From NCBI RefSeq assembly GCF_900167065.1, contig NZ_FUYA01000002.1, forward strand, positions 425,853 to 489,852: DNA of 64,000 nucleotides, written 5' to 3'. Shown in pieces: positions 1 through 7,560 of this stretch (the first letter of the stretch is position 1; each line of letters opens with the position of its first letter). The position numbers were made by a program, and so were the translations under genes. The notes beneath the pieces are model-generated. The model was not told the origin of the DNA. It saw only the letters and a list, made by a program, of their open reading frames with translations, and made no database searches. The DNA is from Desulfobaculum bizertense DSM 18034 (GTDB lineage: Bacteria; Desulfobacterota; Desulfovibrionia; Desulfovibrionales; Desulfovibrionaceae).

Positions 1-108
1 TCTCCCCTTGGGCGAAAGATGCTTGTTGCCTATACCGAGTGGGAAGAGCAGGTCCATGCTGCGGCCCTTCGACTGGCACGGGAAAAGTTCCCGGTGCCCG
101 TGGACTAG
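1..108 (+). CDS. C-terminal end of an unidentified protein (partial)
   Basis: Reading frame 1 is open from the first base to a TAG at 106-108 and gives 35 residues ending KFPVPVD. The gene starts outside the window, so no family can be assigned. The stop overlaps the stop of the convergent ABC ATPase gene by four bases, a packing that suggests both ends are real. The frame could also be chance. Confidence 0.4.
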   Translation, partial: SPLGRKMLVAYTEWEEQVHAAALRLAREKFPVPVD

Positions 109-1184
109 CCGGGGCGCTGGTCAGAATCGAGGACAACACAGGCTTCGGCTGGCAGTATGAGTCGGAGCTTTTCTCCAATTTTAGGAGCTGATGGATACGT
201 TGGCAGAAGGAATCGGAACATGATTCCCTCTGCCATTTTTATTTCTGTCTGATACACATGCCCAAGAAAAGTGCAGCTTTCTACCTGTCCTGTGAGCTGG
301 ATCTGTTCCGCAGTAGCCTCTTGCATGGGGGTTGCGATTTGTGCTCCTTCTGGGCGAAACAGCAGGCTTGGTGTCATGCCTGGAGCACGTTTGTTTGTTC
401 CCGGAGGTACAGGAAAAGTTCCCAGAGGCGTTAGCAGAGTGCCGTCTTGAAGCACACTGGCTGGGACAATGTTTTTGAAACCAAGAAATTCAGCGACCTG
501 AATGCTTGTCGGATGGCTATAGAGGCGCTGTGGGCTGTCGTTCTGGAGAAGACGGCCGTCATGAAAAACCGCCACCTTATCTGCAATGGCAAAAGCCTCC
601 GCCTGATCGTGAGTAACAAAAATTGCCGTTACCCCGACTTTTTTGAGTATCTGGCGCAGCTCACGGGCGAGTCGCTCCCGAAGAGAGCGGTCGAGAGCTG
701 CCAGTGGCTCATCCAGCATAAGAAGTCGTGGTTCTGGGGCAAGGCTTCTGGCGAGGGCAACCCGCTGACGTTCACCGCCAGACAATTCCTGAATTTTGCG
801 CGACGCAAAGTCCTCAAGTCCCACAAGCCGAAGCATGTCGGCGACCCGCTCGTTTTCGACCTCCGCGCCTGTTTTGTGCATGCGCAGTCCAAAGGCCACG
901 TTGTCCCAGACATTCATATGCGGAAACAGGGCGTAATCCTGAAACATAAGTCCAAAGCCGCGTGTATGTGGAGGCTCTTCATCAATATGAACGCCCTGAA
1001 CACTGACTGAACCAGAGTATTCTTTTTCCAGTCCGGCAATGATGCGAAGCAATGTGGTTTTGCCACAGCCTGATGGTCCAAGAAAACAGAGAATCTGCCC
1101 TGCCTCTAAGCTGAGGTTGATGTCTCGAAGGGCGTAATGTGCGTCAAATCGTTTTCGGATATCGTGCAGAGTGAGTAATGGCAT
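105..1184 (-). CDS. thiQ: ABC transporter ATP-binding protein, thiamine-type (ThiQ-like)
   Basis: This 359-residue protein is the ATPase of an importer and would act at the inner face of the membrane. The Walker A motif GPSGCGKTT lies near residues 36-44, the ABC signature LSGGERQRVALA near 133-145, and Walker B MLDEPLAALD follows. A C-terminal extension from about residue 270 looks like a TOBE domain; E. coli ThiQ lacks it and is near 232 residues, so the protein is closer in size to Fe3+/polyamine-type ATPases. Its ATG overlaps the TAA of the permease gene by one base (TAATG), pointing to translational coupling. The thiamine assignment is inferred from the linked binding protein; another small cationic substrate is possible. 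Confidence 0.8.
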   Translation of the reverse strand: MPLLTLHDIRKRFDAHYALRDINLSLEAGQILCFLGPSGCGKTTLLRIIAGLEKEYSGSVSVQGVHIDEEPPHTRGFGLMFQDYALFPHMNVWDNVAFGLRMHKTGAEVENERVADMLRLVGLEDFASRKIQELSGGERQRVALARSLAPEPRLLMLDEPLAALDRSLRERLARELRQILKKVGVTAIFVTHDQAEAFAIADKVAVFHDGRLLQNDSPQRLYSHPTSIQVAEFLGFKNIVPASVLQDGTLLTPLGTFPVPPGTNKRAPGMTPSLLFRPEGAQIATPMQEATAEQIQLTGQVESCTFLGHVYQTEIKMAEGIMFRFLLPTYPSAPKIGEKLRLILPAEACVVLDSDQRPG

Positions 1185-2926
1185 TAGAATTCTCCCCAGT
1201 CGCGAGGGGTTGCTTTTTCTAGGGCAAGGAAGCTCAGGGCGGTAACCAGCATCAGCAGGCTACTCATAGCCATTGCCTGACCGTAATTCAGTGCGCCGGG
1301 CTGTCCCAAAAATCTGTAGACCGCAAGCGGAAGTGTTGGCGTCTGTGGACGGGCCACAAAGACTGTTGCACCAAATTCTCCGAGGCTGATTGTAAATGCA
1401 AAGACAGCTGCTGCCACAAGTGCAGAGCTGAGGACTGGAACCTCAATGTGTCGCCAGACCTGAAAGGGTGAGGCTCCTAGCATGGTTGCTGCCTCTTTGG
1501 TGTTTTGTGGGATGGAGCGCAGGGCTGGCAAAAGCGTTCTGACGACAAAGGGAAAGGCAACGAGAGAATGCGCCAGCGGAACCAAAAGGATTGAGGATCG
1601 GAGGTCGAGCGGTGGGGTGTCCAGCGCAATAATAAACCCAAAGCCAAGCGTCACCGCAGATGTGGACAGGGGGAGCATGAACAGTGGATCAAGGAACCCA
1701 GTGAGTTTCCCCGCGTTTCGTTGGCTAAGGGCTTTTGCTGCACAAAAGCCAAGGCAAAGCGCAAGAAGCATAGTCGCAGCACCAAAGAGGAGTGAATTTT
1801 CTATGGCGGCGCGGGGCGGTACAAAAAATATGGAGTGATCGCTGTCCGTAAACAGGTGAGTGTAATAGCGTAGTGAAAGACCATGTGCTGTGTGCAGGGA
1901 CTGGAGCACAAGCGCAGTGAGTGGAAGGCCAGAGAAGCAGCTCAGCACAAAACTTGCCGTCGCGACAGCAAGGCGTTCCATGCCTCTTTTGCATGGGCGT
2001 GGTTTGCGGCGTCCCAACGAGAGCATTCGGACGCTCGCCTTGCGTTGGAGGCTGGTATAGGCCCACATCAGGACAAAGGTAAACGCTATTTGAATGAGTG
2101 AGAGTGCCGCCGCAAGCGGAAGGTTAAAGATATGAACGGCCTGTCTGTAGATTGCGACTTCAAGCGTTGCAAAGCGTGGTCCGCCAAGGATGAGGATGAC
2201 GCCAAAGGAGCAGAAGCAGAAAATAAAAACGAGCAGGGCAGAGGTCAGAATTGCCGGGAGCAGAAGTGGGAGCGTGATTTTTCGGAACGCCTGCCACGGT
2301 GACGCTCCAAGGATTCGGGCGGCCTGAACAAGCGTTGGGTCGAGCGTGCTCCAGAATCCACCAACAATGCGGATAACCACCGTCATATTATAGAAGACAT
2401 GTGCAAGCAGAATTGCCCAGATACTATGGTCGAGCGCAATCGGTGCGGTCTGCAACTGGAAGGAGCGCATGAGGAAGGTATTCAGCAGGCCAGAGGGACC
2501 AAGCAGGGCATGGAATGCCGTCGCAACAACAATGGTTGGCAGCACAAAGGGAATGCCCGAAATAACGCGGAGTAGTCGTCTGCCGGGGAATTCATATTGT
2601 GAAAGGACAAAGGCGGCGGGCAGGCCAAAGAAAAGGGTCAGTCCCGTACTTGCCAGTGCCTGCCAGCTCGTAAACCACAGGGTGCGGAGATAATAGTCAG
2701 AAGAGATGAGTCCACTGAGGCGCTCCAGCTGGAATTGGCCGTCAGCAAAGAAGCTGAGGTCAAAAAGTGACAGGAGTGGATAGAAGTAGAACAGGGCGAG
2801 GAATGCAAGTGGTGGAGCTATCAGCAGCAGGGCTGGAAGTCGGCGGCGAATTGGTCTGTCCTCCACAAAGAAAGTTTGTGTCAGTTCGAATGATCGTACG
2901 TTTTTTTGCGTAATTGACGCGGGCAT
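1184..2926 (-). CDS. thiP: ABC transporter permease with two fused permease domains (ThiP-like)
   Basis: The 580-residue membrane protein carries two binding-protein-dependent permease domains in one chain, as ThiP (near 536 residues in E. coli) and FbpB do. Each half has the EAA-type loop that contacts the ATPase: AARILGASPWQAFRKITLP in the first half and AATMLGASPFQVWRHIEVP in the second. About 12 hydrophobic segments are visible. The ATG at 2926 has only a weak ribosome site, unlike thiB. The gene lies between thiB and thiQ on the same strand, and a hairpin with a T-run separates it from thiB, so it is probably transcribed at a lower level than the binding protein. Confidence 0.82.
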   Translation of the reverse strand: MPASITQKNVRSFELTQTFFVEDRPIRRRLPALLLIAPPLAFLALFYFYPLLSLFDLSFFADGQFQLERLSGLISSDYYLRTLWFTSWQALASTGLTLFFGLPAAFVLSQYEFPGRRLLRVISGIPFVLPTIVVATAFHALLGPSGLLNTFLMRSFQLQTAPIALDHSIWAILLAHVFYNMTVVIRIVGGFWSTLDPTLVQAARILGASPWQAFRKITLPLLLPAILTSALLVFIFCFCSFGVILILGGPRFATLEVAIYRQAVHIFNLPLAAALSLIQIAFTFVLMWAYTSLQRKASVRMLSLGRRKPRPCKRGMERLAVATASFVLSCFSGLPLTALVLQSLHTAHGLSLRYYTHLFTDSDHSIFFVPPRAAIENSLLFGAATMLLALCLGFCAAKALSQRNAGKLTGFLDPLFMLPLSTSAVTLGFGFIIALDTPPLDLRSSILLVPLAHSLVAFPFVVRTLLPALRSIPQNTKEAATMLGASPFQVWRHIEVPVLSSALVAAAVFAFTISLGEFGATVFVARPQTPTLPLAVYRFLGQPGALNYGQAMAMSSLLMLVTALSFLALEKATPRDWGEF

Positions 2927-2963
2927 ATTCTATGATGACGACAACTGCAAGCGCAAGCAGGGA

Positions 2964-2995
2964 AAGAAAAAGCCGGGCTATTGCAACCCGGCTTT
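2964..2995 (-). terminator. Rho-independent terminator or attenuator between thiB and thiP
   Basis: A perfect 9-bp stem (2969-2977 with 2987-2995, AAAGCCGGG/CCCGGCTTT) has a 9-nt loop. On the minus strand it is followed by a T-run, directly after the thiB stop. It probably ends most thiB transcripts and lets some continue into thiPQ, giving excess binding protein. Confidence 0.7.
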
Positions 2996-3013
2996 GTGTA
3001 TATTGCGTCGTGA

Positions 3014-4090
3014 TTAGCGCAGAACTGTTGCGGTCCACATCTCAATCCACTTTTCGCGTTTTTGGGCGATTTTTTGTGGATCAAGGTTCGCAGGCTCGCG
3101 CAGTGGCTGGGCGTATTTGCTAAATTCATCGGGAAGGATTGCTTCCGTGCTTGCGGGGTACACCCACATTTGCAGTGGAATGTCTTCCTGAAAGCTTTTG
3201 GAGAGCAGGAAGTCAATAAACTGCTGGGCTTCGGCGAGGTGTTTGGTCCCGTCCAGAATGCCCGCAAATTCGACCTGTCGGAAGCCAGAACCCGGTGTCA
3301 GCACTGCGGCCGTTGGTGCATCGTGTGGCTTTTCTTCGGCAAAGTGAACTTCTGCAGCAGGGCTTGATGCGTAGCTGACAACGATGGGACGGGTTCCATC
3401 AGACGCTGCGGAGAATTCGCCCCAGTATGCCTTTTTCCAGCTATCGGTGATTTTAACACCATTTTCGGCAAGCGCTTTCCAGTAGCCAATATAGCCATCT
3501 TCTCCGAAGTGGGCGACGGTTGCCAGCAGGAACGAAAGCCCCGGTGAGGACGTTGCTGGGTTTTCTACGACCAGCAGGTCCTTGTATTGGGGAAGAATCA
3601 GGTCTTCGAGGCTCGCAGGCGGTGTCAGCCCTTTATCAAGGAACCATTTTTTGTCGTAGTTCAGGCAGACATCGCCGAAGCTGATTGGAGTAAGACGGGA
3701 TTTTTTGTCCTGGCGCAGGGTTTTGGGAATATTTCGTAGTCCCGCAGATTCAAATGGGATAAAAATATCTGCGTCGATGGCGCGGCTCAGGAATGTTGTA
3801 TCGACGCCGACAAAGACGTCTGCAAGCGGATTACCTTTGGCAAGTATAGCCTGGTTCAGTGCTGCTCCCGTGCTGCCAGATTTGAGGAACTTAACGGTAA
3901 TACCAGTCTGTTGCTGGAAGCCGTCAAGAACTGCTTCACTCATGTTAAAGCTGTCATGGGTCATGACTGTGAGTGTTGCGCCTGCGCCCCGGGACTGTGC
4001 TTTTTGTGGGGCCTTGGGAGTGTTGTCCTCGCTGCATGCCGCAAGGCTAAGCATGGCAAGGCTGAGAAATAGCGCGAGAAGGCGTTTCAT
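3014..4090 (-). CDS. thiB: Thiamine-type ABC transporter substrate-binding lipoprotein (ThiB-like)
   Basis: The start is the ATG at 4090, preceded by AAAGGAGACC; a longer open frame upstream to 4288 has no such site. The 358-residue product begins with a lipoprotein signal (LSLAMLSLAAC, lipobox LAAC), so it should be anchored in the envelope. ThiB-like stretches include VMTHDSF near the mature N terminus, NPATSSPGLSFLL, VVSYASSPAAEVH, and a C-terminal KREKWIEMW block that aligns with the E. coli ThiB end. Thiamine or its phosphates are the likely ligand. No TPP riboswitch core is visible upstream, so control by thiamine is not shown. Confidence 0.78.
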   Translation of the reverse strand: MKRLLALFLSLAMLSLAACSEDNTPKAPQKAQSRGAGATLTVMTHDSFNMSEAVLDGFQQQTGITVKFLKSGSTGAALNQAILAKGNPLADVFVGVDTTFLSRAIDADIFIPFESAGLRNIPKTLRQDKKSRLTPISFGDVCLNYDKKWFLDKGLTPPASLEDLILPQYKDLLVVENPATSSPGLSFLLATVAHFGEDGYIGYWKALAENGVKITDSWKKAYWGEFSAASDGTRPIVVSYASSPAAEVHFAEEKPHDAPTAAVLTPGSGFRQVEFAGILDGTKHLAEAQQFIDFLLSKSFQEDIPLQMWVYPASTEAILPDEFSKYAQPLREPANLDPQKIAQKREKWIEMWTATVLR

Positions 4091-4148
4091 ATTCGGTCTC
4101 CTTTCATTACGAAAGCGATTTTGGTTTCTGTCTTGGTACGTCGCACAA

Positions 4149-4262
4149 AAGGATACCCTGCCCAGCCGGAAAAGCAAAGAAGAGACCAGAGTCTTATCCT
4201 CACCGGGGGGCGATTTTACATCTGCAAAGAGGCTTGCTGTTCCTTCTTCGGAAGGATACCCT
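4149..4262. repeat. Direct repeat pair in the thiB leader
   Basis: The 11-mer AAGGATACCCT occurs at 4149-4159 and again at 4252-4262, both inside the 240-bp region upstream of thiB (on the thiB strand AGGGTATCCTT). They could be operator copies or parts of a leader RNA. No known riboswitch core was recognised. Confidence 0.35.
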
Positions 4263-4331
4263 CCGGCTCTTTTTACTGAATATGTCACGCGCTATGATTC
4301 ATGCTCGTGAAGGCGGAAAGGAGCTTTTTGT

Positions 4332-5123
4332 ATGGTTCAGAAAATGTGCATCATGGGCATGGCTTCAGGCTATCATTTTGGAGATGTACGACCCTTTTTA
4401 TCCTCTCTTCGGCGTACGGGCTACTCTGGGCGCGTTATCCTTTTTGTTTCTCCCACCACAAGGGATTGTGACAAGATGGAAGCTGCCGGTGCTGAGCTGG
4501 TTCATTTTGAGCGTGTTGGCGACTATGAGCAGTATTCCTACAACGCGTTACGGTATCTTTTATATCGCAAGTGGCTTGATGAGTGTGTCGAGCATTTTGA
4601 TCGTATTCTTTTTACTGACGTTCGCGACGTCATTTTTCAGCAGAATCCAGCAGAATTCCCGTGGCCAGAAGGCTTGAGCATCACTCTTGAGGATGCTCAC
4701 AAGAGCATTGGCACCTGTCCCTACATGAAGCTTTGGCTTGTTGGGCATTTGGGGCATGACGCGTGGGAGGCGTTATGCGACTGTCGCATTTCTTGCTCCG
4801 GTACAACGTGTGGTGACCCCGCCGCCATAGATCAGTATTTAGAGGTGATGCTCCCCCTTTTGCGCAACTACACTCCCGGAAAGAGCATGGCTGGTTACGA
4901 TCAGGGGGTACATAACTTTATGTTACACAATGGCCTTCTTGAGCGTGTTACCCGTTTTGACAACTCCGGCCCCATTTTGACCCTCGCCTACAAGCAGGGG
5001 CTTCCAGATCAGACCTCAGAAGGGATAATTCTCAACGACAGCGGCGTGCCCGCCGTCCTTGTCCATCAGTATGATCGGAAGCCTGAGCTGTTTCGCCAGA
5101 TTCGAGAGGCTTTTAAAGCGTAG
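4332..5123 (+). CDS. Glycosyltransferase-like protein, function unknown
   Basis: This 263-residue soluble protein has an N-terminal Rossmann-like part (CIMGMASGYHFGDVRPFLSS, then GRVILFVSP) and a central motif DRILFTDVRDVIFQ near residues 89-102. TDVRDV resembles the DxD metal and nucleotide-sugar site of GT-A glycosyltransferases. GYDQGVHNFMLHN and a late VLVHQYDR match the general pattern of enzymes that modify surface glycans. An AAAGGAG lies about 10 nt before the ATG; an ATG four codons later is an alternative. The gene stands alone between a divergent transporter and a repeat-rich region, so its acceptor cannot be guessed. Confidence 0.7.
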   Translation: MVQKMCIMGMASGYHFGDVRPFLSSLRRTGYSGRVILFVSPTTRDCDKMEAAGAELVHFERVGDYEQYSYNALRYLLYRKWLDECVEHFDRILFTDVRDVIFQQNPAEFPWPEGLSITLEDAHKSIGTCPYMKLWLVGHLGHDAWEALCDCRISCSGTTCGDPAAIDQYLEVMLPLLRNYTPGKSMAGYDQGVHNFMLHNGLLERVTRFDNSGPILTLAYKQGLPDQTSEGIILNDSGVPAVLVHQYDRKPELFRQIREAFKA

Positions 5124-5225
5124 TATGAAGGCTGGATGGGCGGTAGAAGATTGGGGGCCTGCCTCAGCACGTTAGCGCTGGATGGGTGGGTGGGGGAGAG
5201 TTGGGGGCCTGCCCCCAAACCCCCG

Positions 5226-5248
5226 CGTAAGGGAATGATTCCCTTACG
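5226..5248. repeat. Perfect 10-bp inverted repeat
   Basis: Arms CGTAAGGGAA (5226-5235) and TTCCCTTACG (5239-5248) enclose a 3-nt loop. There is no strong T-run. It is the first of several hairpins between 5200 and 5600. Confidence 0.6.
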
Positions 5249-5260
5249 TATCCTCAGCGA

Positions 5261-5301
5261 GTTTGAATTCCCTCCACGCTTCGCGTGAATGAAATTCAAA
5301 C
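5261..5301. repeat. Two-part inverted repeat
   Basis: The outer arms GTTTGAATT (5261-5269) and AATTCAAAC (5293-5301) are perfect. Inside, CACGC (5275-5279) pairs with GCGTG (5283-5287) around a TTC loop, giving an interrupted cruciform-like structure. Confidence 0.6.
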
Positions 5302-5353
5302 TTGATGAAAATAACGTCGAGAGCTTCTTTCTCTTTCCCGTGCGTTGCCACCA

Positions 5354-5387
5354 TTTTCTTTTTGAACGCGAGCGTTCAAAAAGAAAA
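5354..5387. terminator. Perfect 16-bp palindrome, probable bidirectional terminator
   Basis: The arms at 5354-5369 and 5372-5387 (ending GAACGC and starting GCGTTC) pair perfectly over 16 bp with a 2-nt centre. T-rich outer ends on both strands fit a bidirectional terminator, perhaps for the gene ending at 5123. Confidence 0.5.
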
Positions 5388-5440
5388 GAAGTGCGGCAGA
5401 AAAAGGCAGAAGAACACGCGCTAGGGAAATGCCCACTAGG

Positions 5441-5507
5441 CCAAAATTAAAGGGCCGGATGTAAGGGAAAGCCAACGGCTTTCACACATCCGGCCCTTTA
5501 ATTTTGG
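5441..5507. repeat. Long composite hairpin, 22-bp perfect outer stem
   Basis: Bases 5441-5462 are the exact reverse complement of 5486-5507 (22 of 22). The enclosed 23 nt contain a second stem, GAAAGCC/GGCTTTC with an AAC loop. The RNA or single strand would fold into a 67-nt rod. No gene, transposase or target duplication is visible beside it. Confidence 0.75.
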
Positions 5508-5522
5508 GCGATAGCGGGATTC

Positions 5523-5588
5523 CCAAGGGCCTCGTCCTTGGGCGGGGTCAAGGGGCAGCGCCCCTTGCAGGGTTTGGGGCAGCGCCCC
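5523..5588. repeat. Palindromic GC-rich repeat units
   Basis: CCCAAGG (5523-5529) pairs with CCTTGGG (5536-5542). Then the 13-mer GGGGCAGCGCCCC occurs twice, at 5552-5564 and 5576-5588. Such units resemble the REP-like intergenic repeats of many proteobacteria. Copy number elsewhere in the genome is unknown. Confidence 0.55.
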
Positions 5589-5796
5589 AATAAAACTGCG
5601 CCCACCCGCGCAGGGTGTGCTGAAATACTTGACGGAGGCTGAATAGCGTGGGGGAGAGCCGGGTGAAGTGAAAAAAGTGACGTAAGGGTTTGGGTTGAAA
5701 GAAAAGGTGAAATAAGGAAAACCGGGAAAAAGGTGCGCCTGCGAGGGGGATTTCAAGAAATAGGGCATGATACTTTTTTCATAAGTCAAGAATGGC

Positions 5797-5826
5797 TTGA
5801 CATAACTGGGTGCATTTGCGCATAAA
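5797..5826 (+). promoter_or_regulatory. Candidate sigma-70 promoter for a small RNA
   Basis: A perfect TTGACA (5797-5802) is followed after 18 bp by CATAAA (5821-5826). No coding gene follows; the next strong signal is a terminator about 100 bp downstream. Confidence 0.4.
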
Positions 5827-5832
5827 GTGGAT

Positions 5833-5946
5833 AGGCATAGTGGATTCTACAAATGTGGATTCCTTACGAGGTTTTTCAGGGGTGCCGGTGAGGTCTTCGG
5901 CACCCCTGGACTCTTTGAGAGCAGGCACCCAAGGGGTGCTTTTTTT
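5833..5946 (+). ncRNA. Candidate small RNA of about 115 nt
   Basis: The segment lies between the candidate promoter at 5797-5826 and a clear intrinsic terminator. It contains one strong stem (AGGGGTGCCG, near 5878, pairing with CGGCACCCCT, near 5898) followed by the terminator stem. No open frame with a ribosome site is present. It does not resemble 6S, 4.5S/SRP or tmRNA cores. Without expression data it stays a prediction. Confidence 0.35.
5925..5946 (+). terminator. Rho-independent terminator
   Basis: GCACCC (5925-5930) pairs with GGGTGC (5934-5939) around AAG, followed by seven T (5940-5946). Confidence 0.65.
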
Positions 5947-6090
5947 GTGCCCAAAATTCAGAAAGAGCGTGCCGCGAGGAAGCTGGGGGCGTGACGATGT
6001 GCATAGTATGGCTGGACATGAAGAAAAGAAGCCGAGGGGAGGGGGGAGAAGGCGAAAGGCGCGAGGGCTGGGGGCGGCGTGAATACATTG

Positions 6091-6117
6091 GAGAAGCATG
6101 GGCTTCTCTTTTTTTTT
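6091..6117 (+). terminator. Rho-independent terminator
   Basis: GAGAAGC (6091-6097) pairs with GCTTCTC (6102-6108), followed by nine T. No convincing gene precedes it on this strand, so it may be a backup terminator for transcription crossing the intergenic region. Confidence 0.6.
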
Positions 6118-6125
6118 GGGCAAAA

Positions 6126-6159
6126 GAAAAGCCCCTCAGGAACGGGTGAGGAGCTTTTC
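6126..6159 (-). terminator. Hairpin after the orphan receiver gene
   Basis: GAAAAGC plus CCTCA pairs with TGAGG plus GCTTTTC, interrupted by one mismatch, with a short T-run on the minus strand. It probably ends the transcript of the gene at 6247-6678. Confidence 0.5.
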
Positions 6160-6246
6160 AGGTGGCGTTTCTCAATAAAGGACGGTTGAGAAAGCCACGC
6201 ACAGCCTGCCGCAGTACGGAGTCAGGCCTGTACGCATGGGGAGTAG

Positions 6247-6678
6247 TTAGGAGATAGAAATAGCGTGAGATGTCCTTGAGAAAATCAAAGCGCTTCGTTC
6301 GGGAGCGATAAAGCCCTTTTGGCTTTTGAGGAAGCAGCGTTCGAGAGTCGGGAGTAAGTCCTGATCCATGCAAGGGATGGTGAGATACTCCTCAGCGCGA
6401 AGAGCACCGCGAACGAGAGAGAGCATATTTTCGCCTGCGAGGACGACAATACCGGTGCGTGGTGCGCGTGCTTTGAGCTGCTGCAGGGCAGTCTGCGTGC
6501 ACAGCTCAGGAGTTTCTGCATCGATGACGACGGCGTCGACATACTCAGGCATCTTGTTCAGTGCATTTTCGCAACCGGAGGCAGTCAGGACGTAACAGCC
6601 CGCATTTTCGAGCTGGGTAGATGCCTTGCGATCACCAAGGGGGTTCTCGATAACGAGAACACAAAATTGTTTCTTCAT
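6247..6678 (-). CDS. Orphan receiver-like (CheY-fold) protein, degenerate
   Basis: The chosen ATG at 6678 follows AAGGAAT; a longer frame to 6813 lacks such a site. The 143-residue product has the order of a receiver domain: CVLVIEN at the first strand, AVVIDAETPE with a probable phospho-acceptor Asp, and GIVVLAGEN. The usual acidic pair is reduced to a single Glu, the conserved Thr/Ser is replaced, and EYLTIPC stands where YLxKP is expected, so the Lys is missing. There is no output domain. It may bind a partner without phosphorylation, or be a diverged regulator. No kinase lies beside it. Confidence 0.65.
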   Translation of the reverse strand: MKKQFCVLVIENPLGDRKASTQLENAGCYVLTASGCENALNKMPEYVDAVVIDAETPELCTQTALQQLKARAPRTGIVVLAGENMLSLVRGALRAEEYLTIPCMDQDLLPTLERCFLKSQKGFIAPERSALIFSRTSHAISIS

Positions 6679-6818
6679 GTGTATTCCTTGTAAAAAAGGC
6701 TGCTGTGAAATGCTACGCGAGATGTTGGAGCGAGTTTCTGCACATGCGAAAAATTTGAGGCTTATCGGTGTCGCTCTATGAGTAAGAAAGTCGACGTAAT
6801 TCAGACTATACATCTCGG

Positions 6819-6836
6819 ATTTCCCACATGGGAAAT
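6819..6836. promoter_or_regulatory. Palindromic operator candidate upstream of the orphan receiver gene
   Basis: ATTTCCCA (6819-6826) and TGGGAAAT (6829-6836) are perfect 8-bp arms with a 2-nt centre. The site lies about 140 bp upstream of the start codon and overlaps a possible promoter on the minus strand. The regulator is unknown. Confidence 0.4.
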
Positions 6837-7479
6837 TCCCTAGGAAATACTGTTTCCCCGTTGTGAAACAAGGGAAAAGTTCCTTTTTGCAAACTCAATG
6901 CATTGGGTTATTCCCAAAACGAAAGCTTTTGTCAAAAGCGTCAGCGTTCTGACAAAAGAATGTAGGTCTTAGTGGTGGCTGTGTTGCTTTGTCAAGGAGA
7001 ATACAGGGAAAAGAATGTGGAACAGGCAGGGGGTGAACGCTTTTTTGGTTGGACCAATGGAGAAAATATATTGTGTATTGAGTCCTGCAGAGATGTTTAC
7101 GGTTTTGCTGTGGAGCTTTTTGCAAAGCAAGAGAAAGAATGTGCATTAAAAATGATGCTTCTTTGAAAAACAAAAGAAAATTGTACCGCAGGAGCTATAT
7201 AAAAATAAATATCAGAAGAACGAATCTTATGGAGGAAAAGTAGCGCATTCCTCCAACAGGAAGCTTTTGCCTTGGGAAAAATAGAGCATGACGTTGGTTG
7301 AGAAGGGTTTTGGTATGAAAAAAGTGTAGGGTAGCTGACACATGAATGCCTTATGGGATATGGGCTAAGGCCTGATTTCAGGGGGTCCCCAAGGGGAGGC
7401 TTTGAAAAAAATGCAAAATTTCCATTGAAAACTTGTTTAAGGTTTGGCACTATCGGCCCCACGACAACTTGATTACACT
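6837..7479. other. Intergenic region without a recognisable gene
   Basis: Several short frames occur here, but none has a ribosome site or family motif. The only clear structure is the inverted repeat CTTTTGTCA (6926-6934) with TGACAAAAG (6950-6958). The region is AT-rich and probably carries divergent promoters for the genes at 6678 and 7561. Confidence 0.5.
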
Positions 7480-7493
7480 TTGACACCTGTCAA
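7480..7493. promoter_or_regulatory. Inverted repeat containing a consensus -35 box upstream of the CooA-like gene
   Basis: TTGACA (7480-7485), CC, TGTCAA (7488-7493) form a 6-bp inverted repeat. The left arm is also a perfect -35 hexamer. It lies 68 bp upstream of the chosen start codon. Possible autoregulation is only a suggestion. Confidence 0.35.
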
Positions 7494-7560
7494 TAACGAA
7501 AGCGTAACCCAGCCGACATCCAAAGCGTCAGCTGGGGAGGCAGAAGAGGTCAGCCAGATT

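Noticed and set aside
4091-4331. TPP riboswitch upstream of thiB
   Set aside because: Expected from the gene family, but the conserved CTGAGA and the later core are not found.
5810-6082. 90-codon plus-strand frame in the gene-poor region
   Set aside because: It would contain a strong terminator within its coding part, has no ribosome site and an unlikely Gly/Arg-rich end.
6972-7166. 64-codon plus-strand frame
   Set aside because: No ribosome site, no homology by eye, AT-rich intergenic composition.
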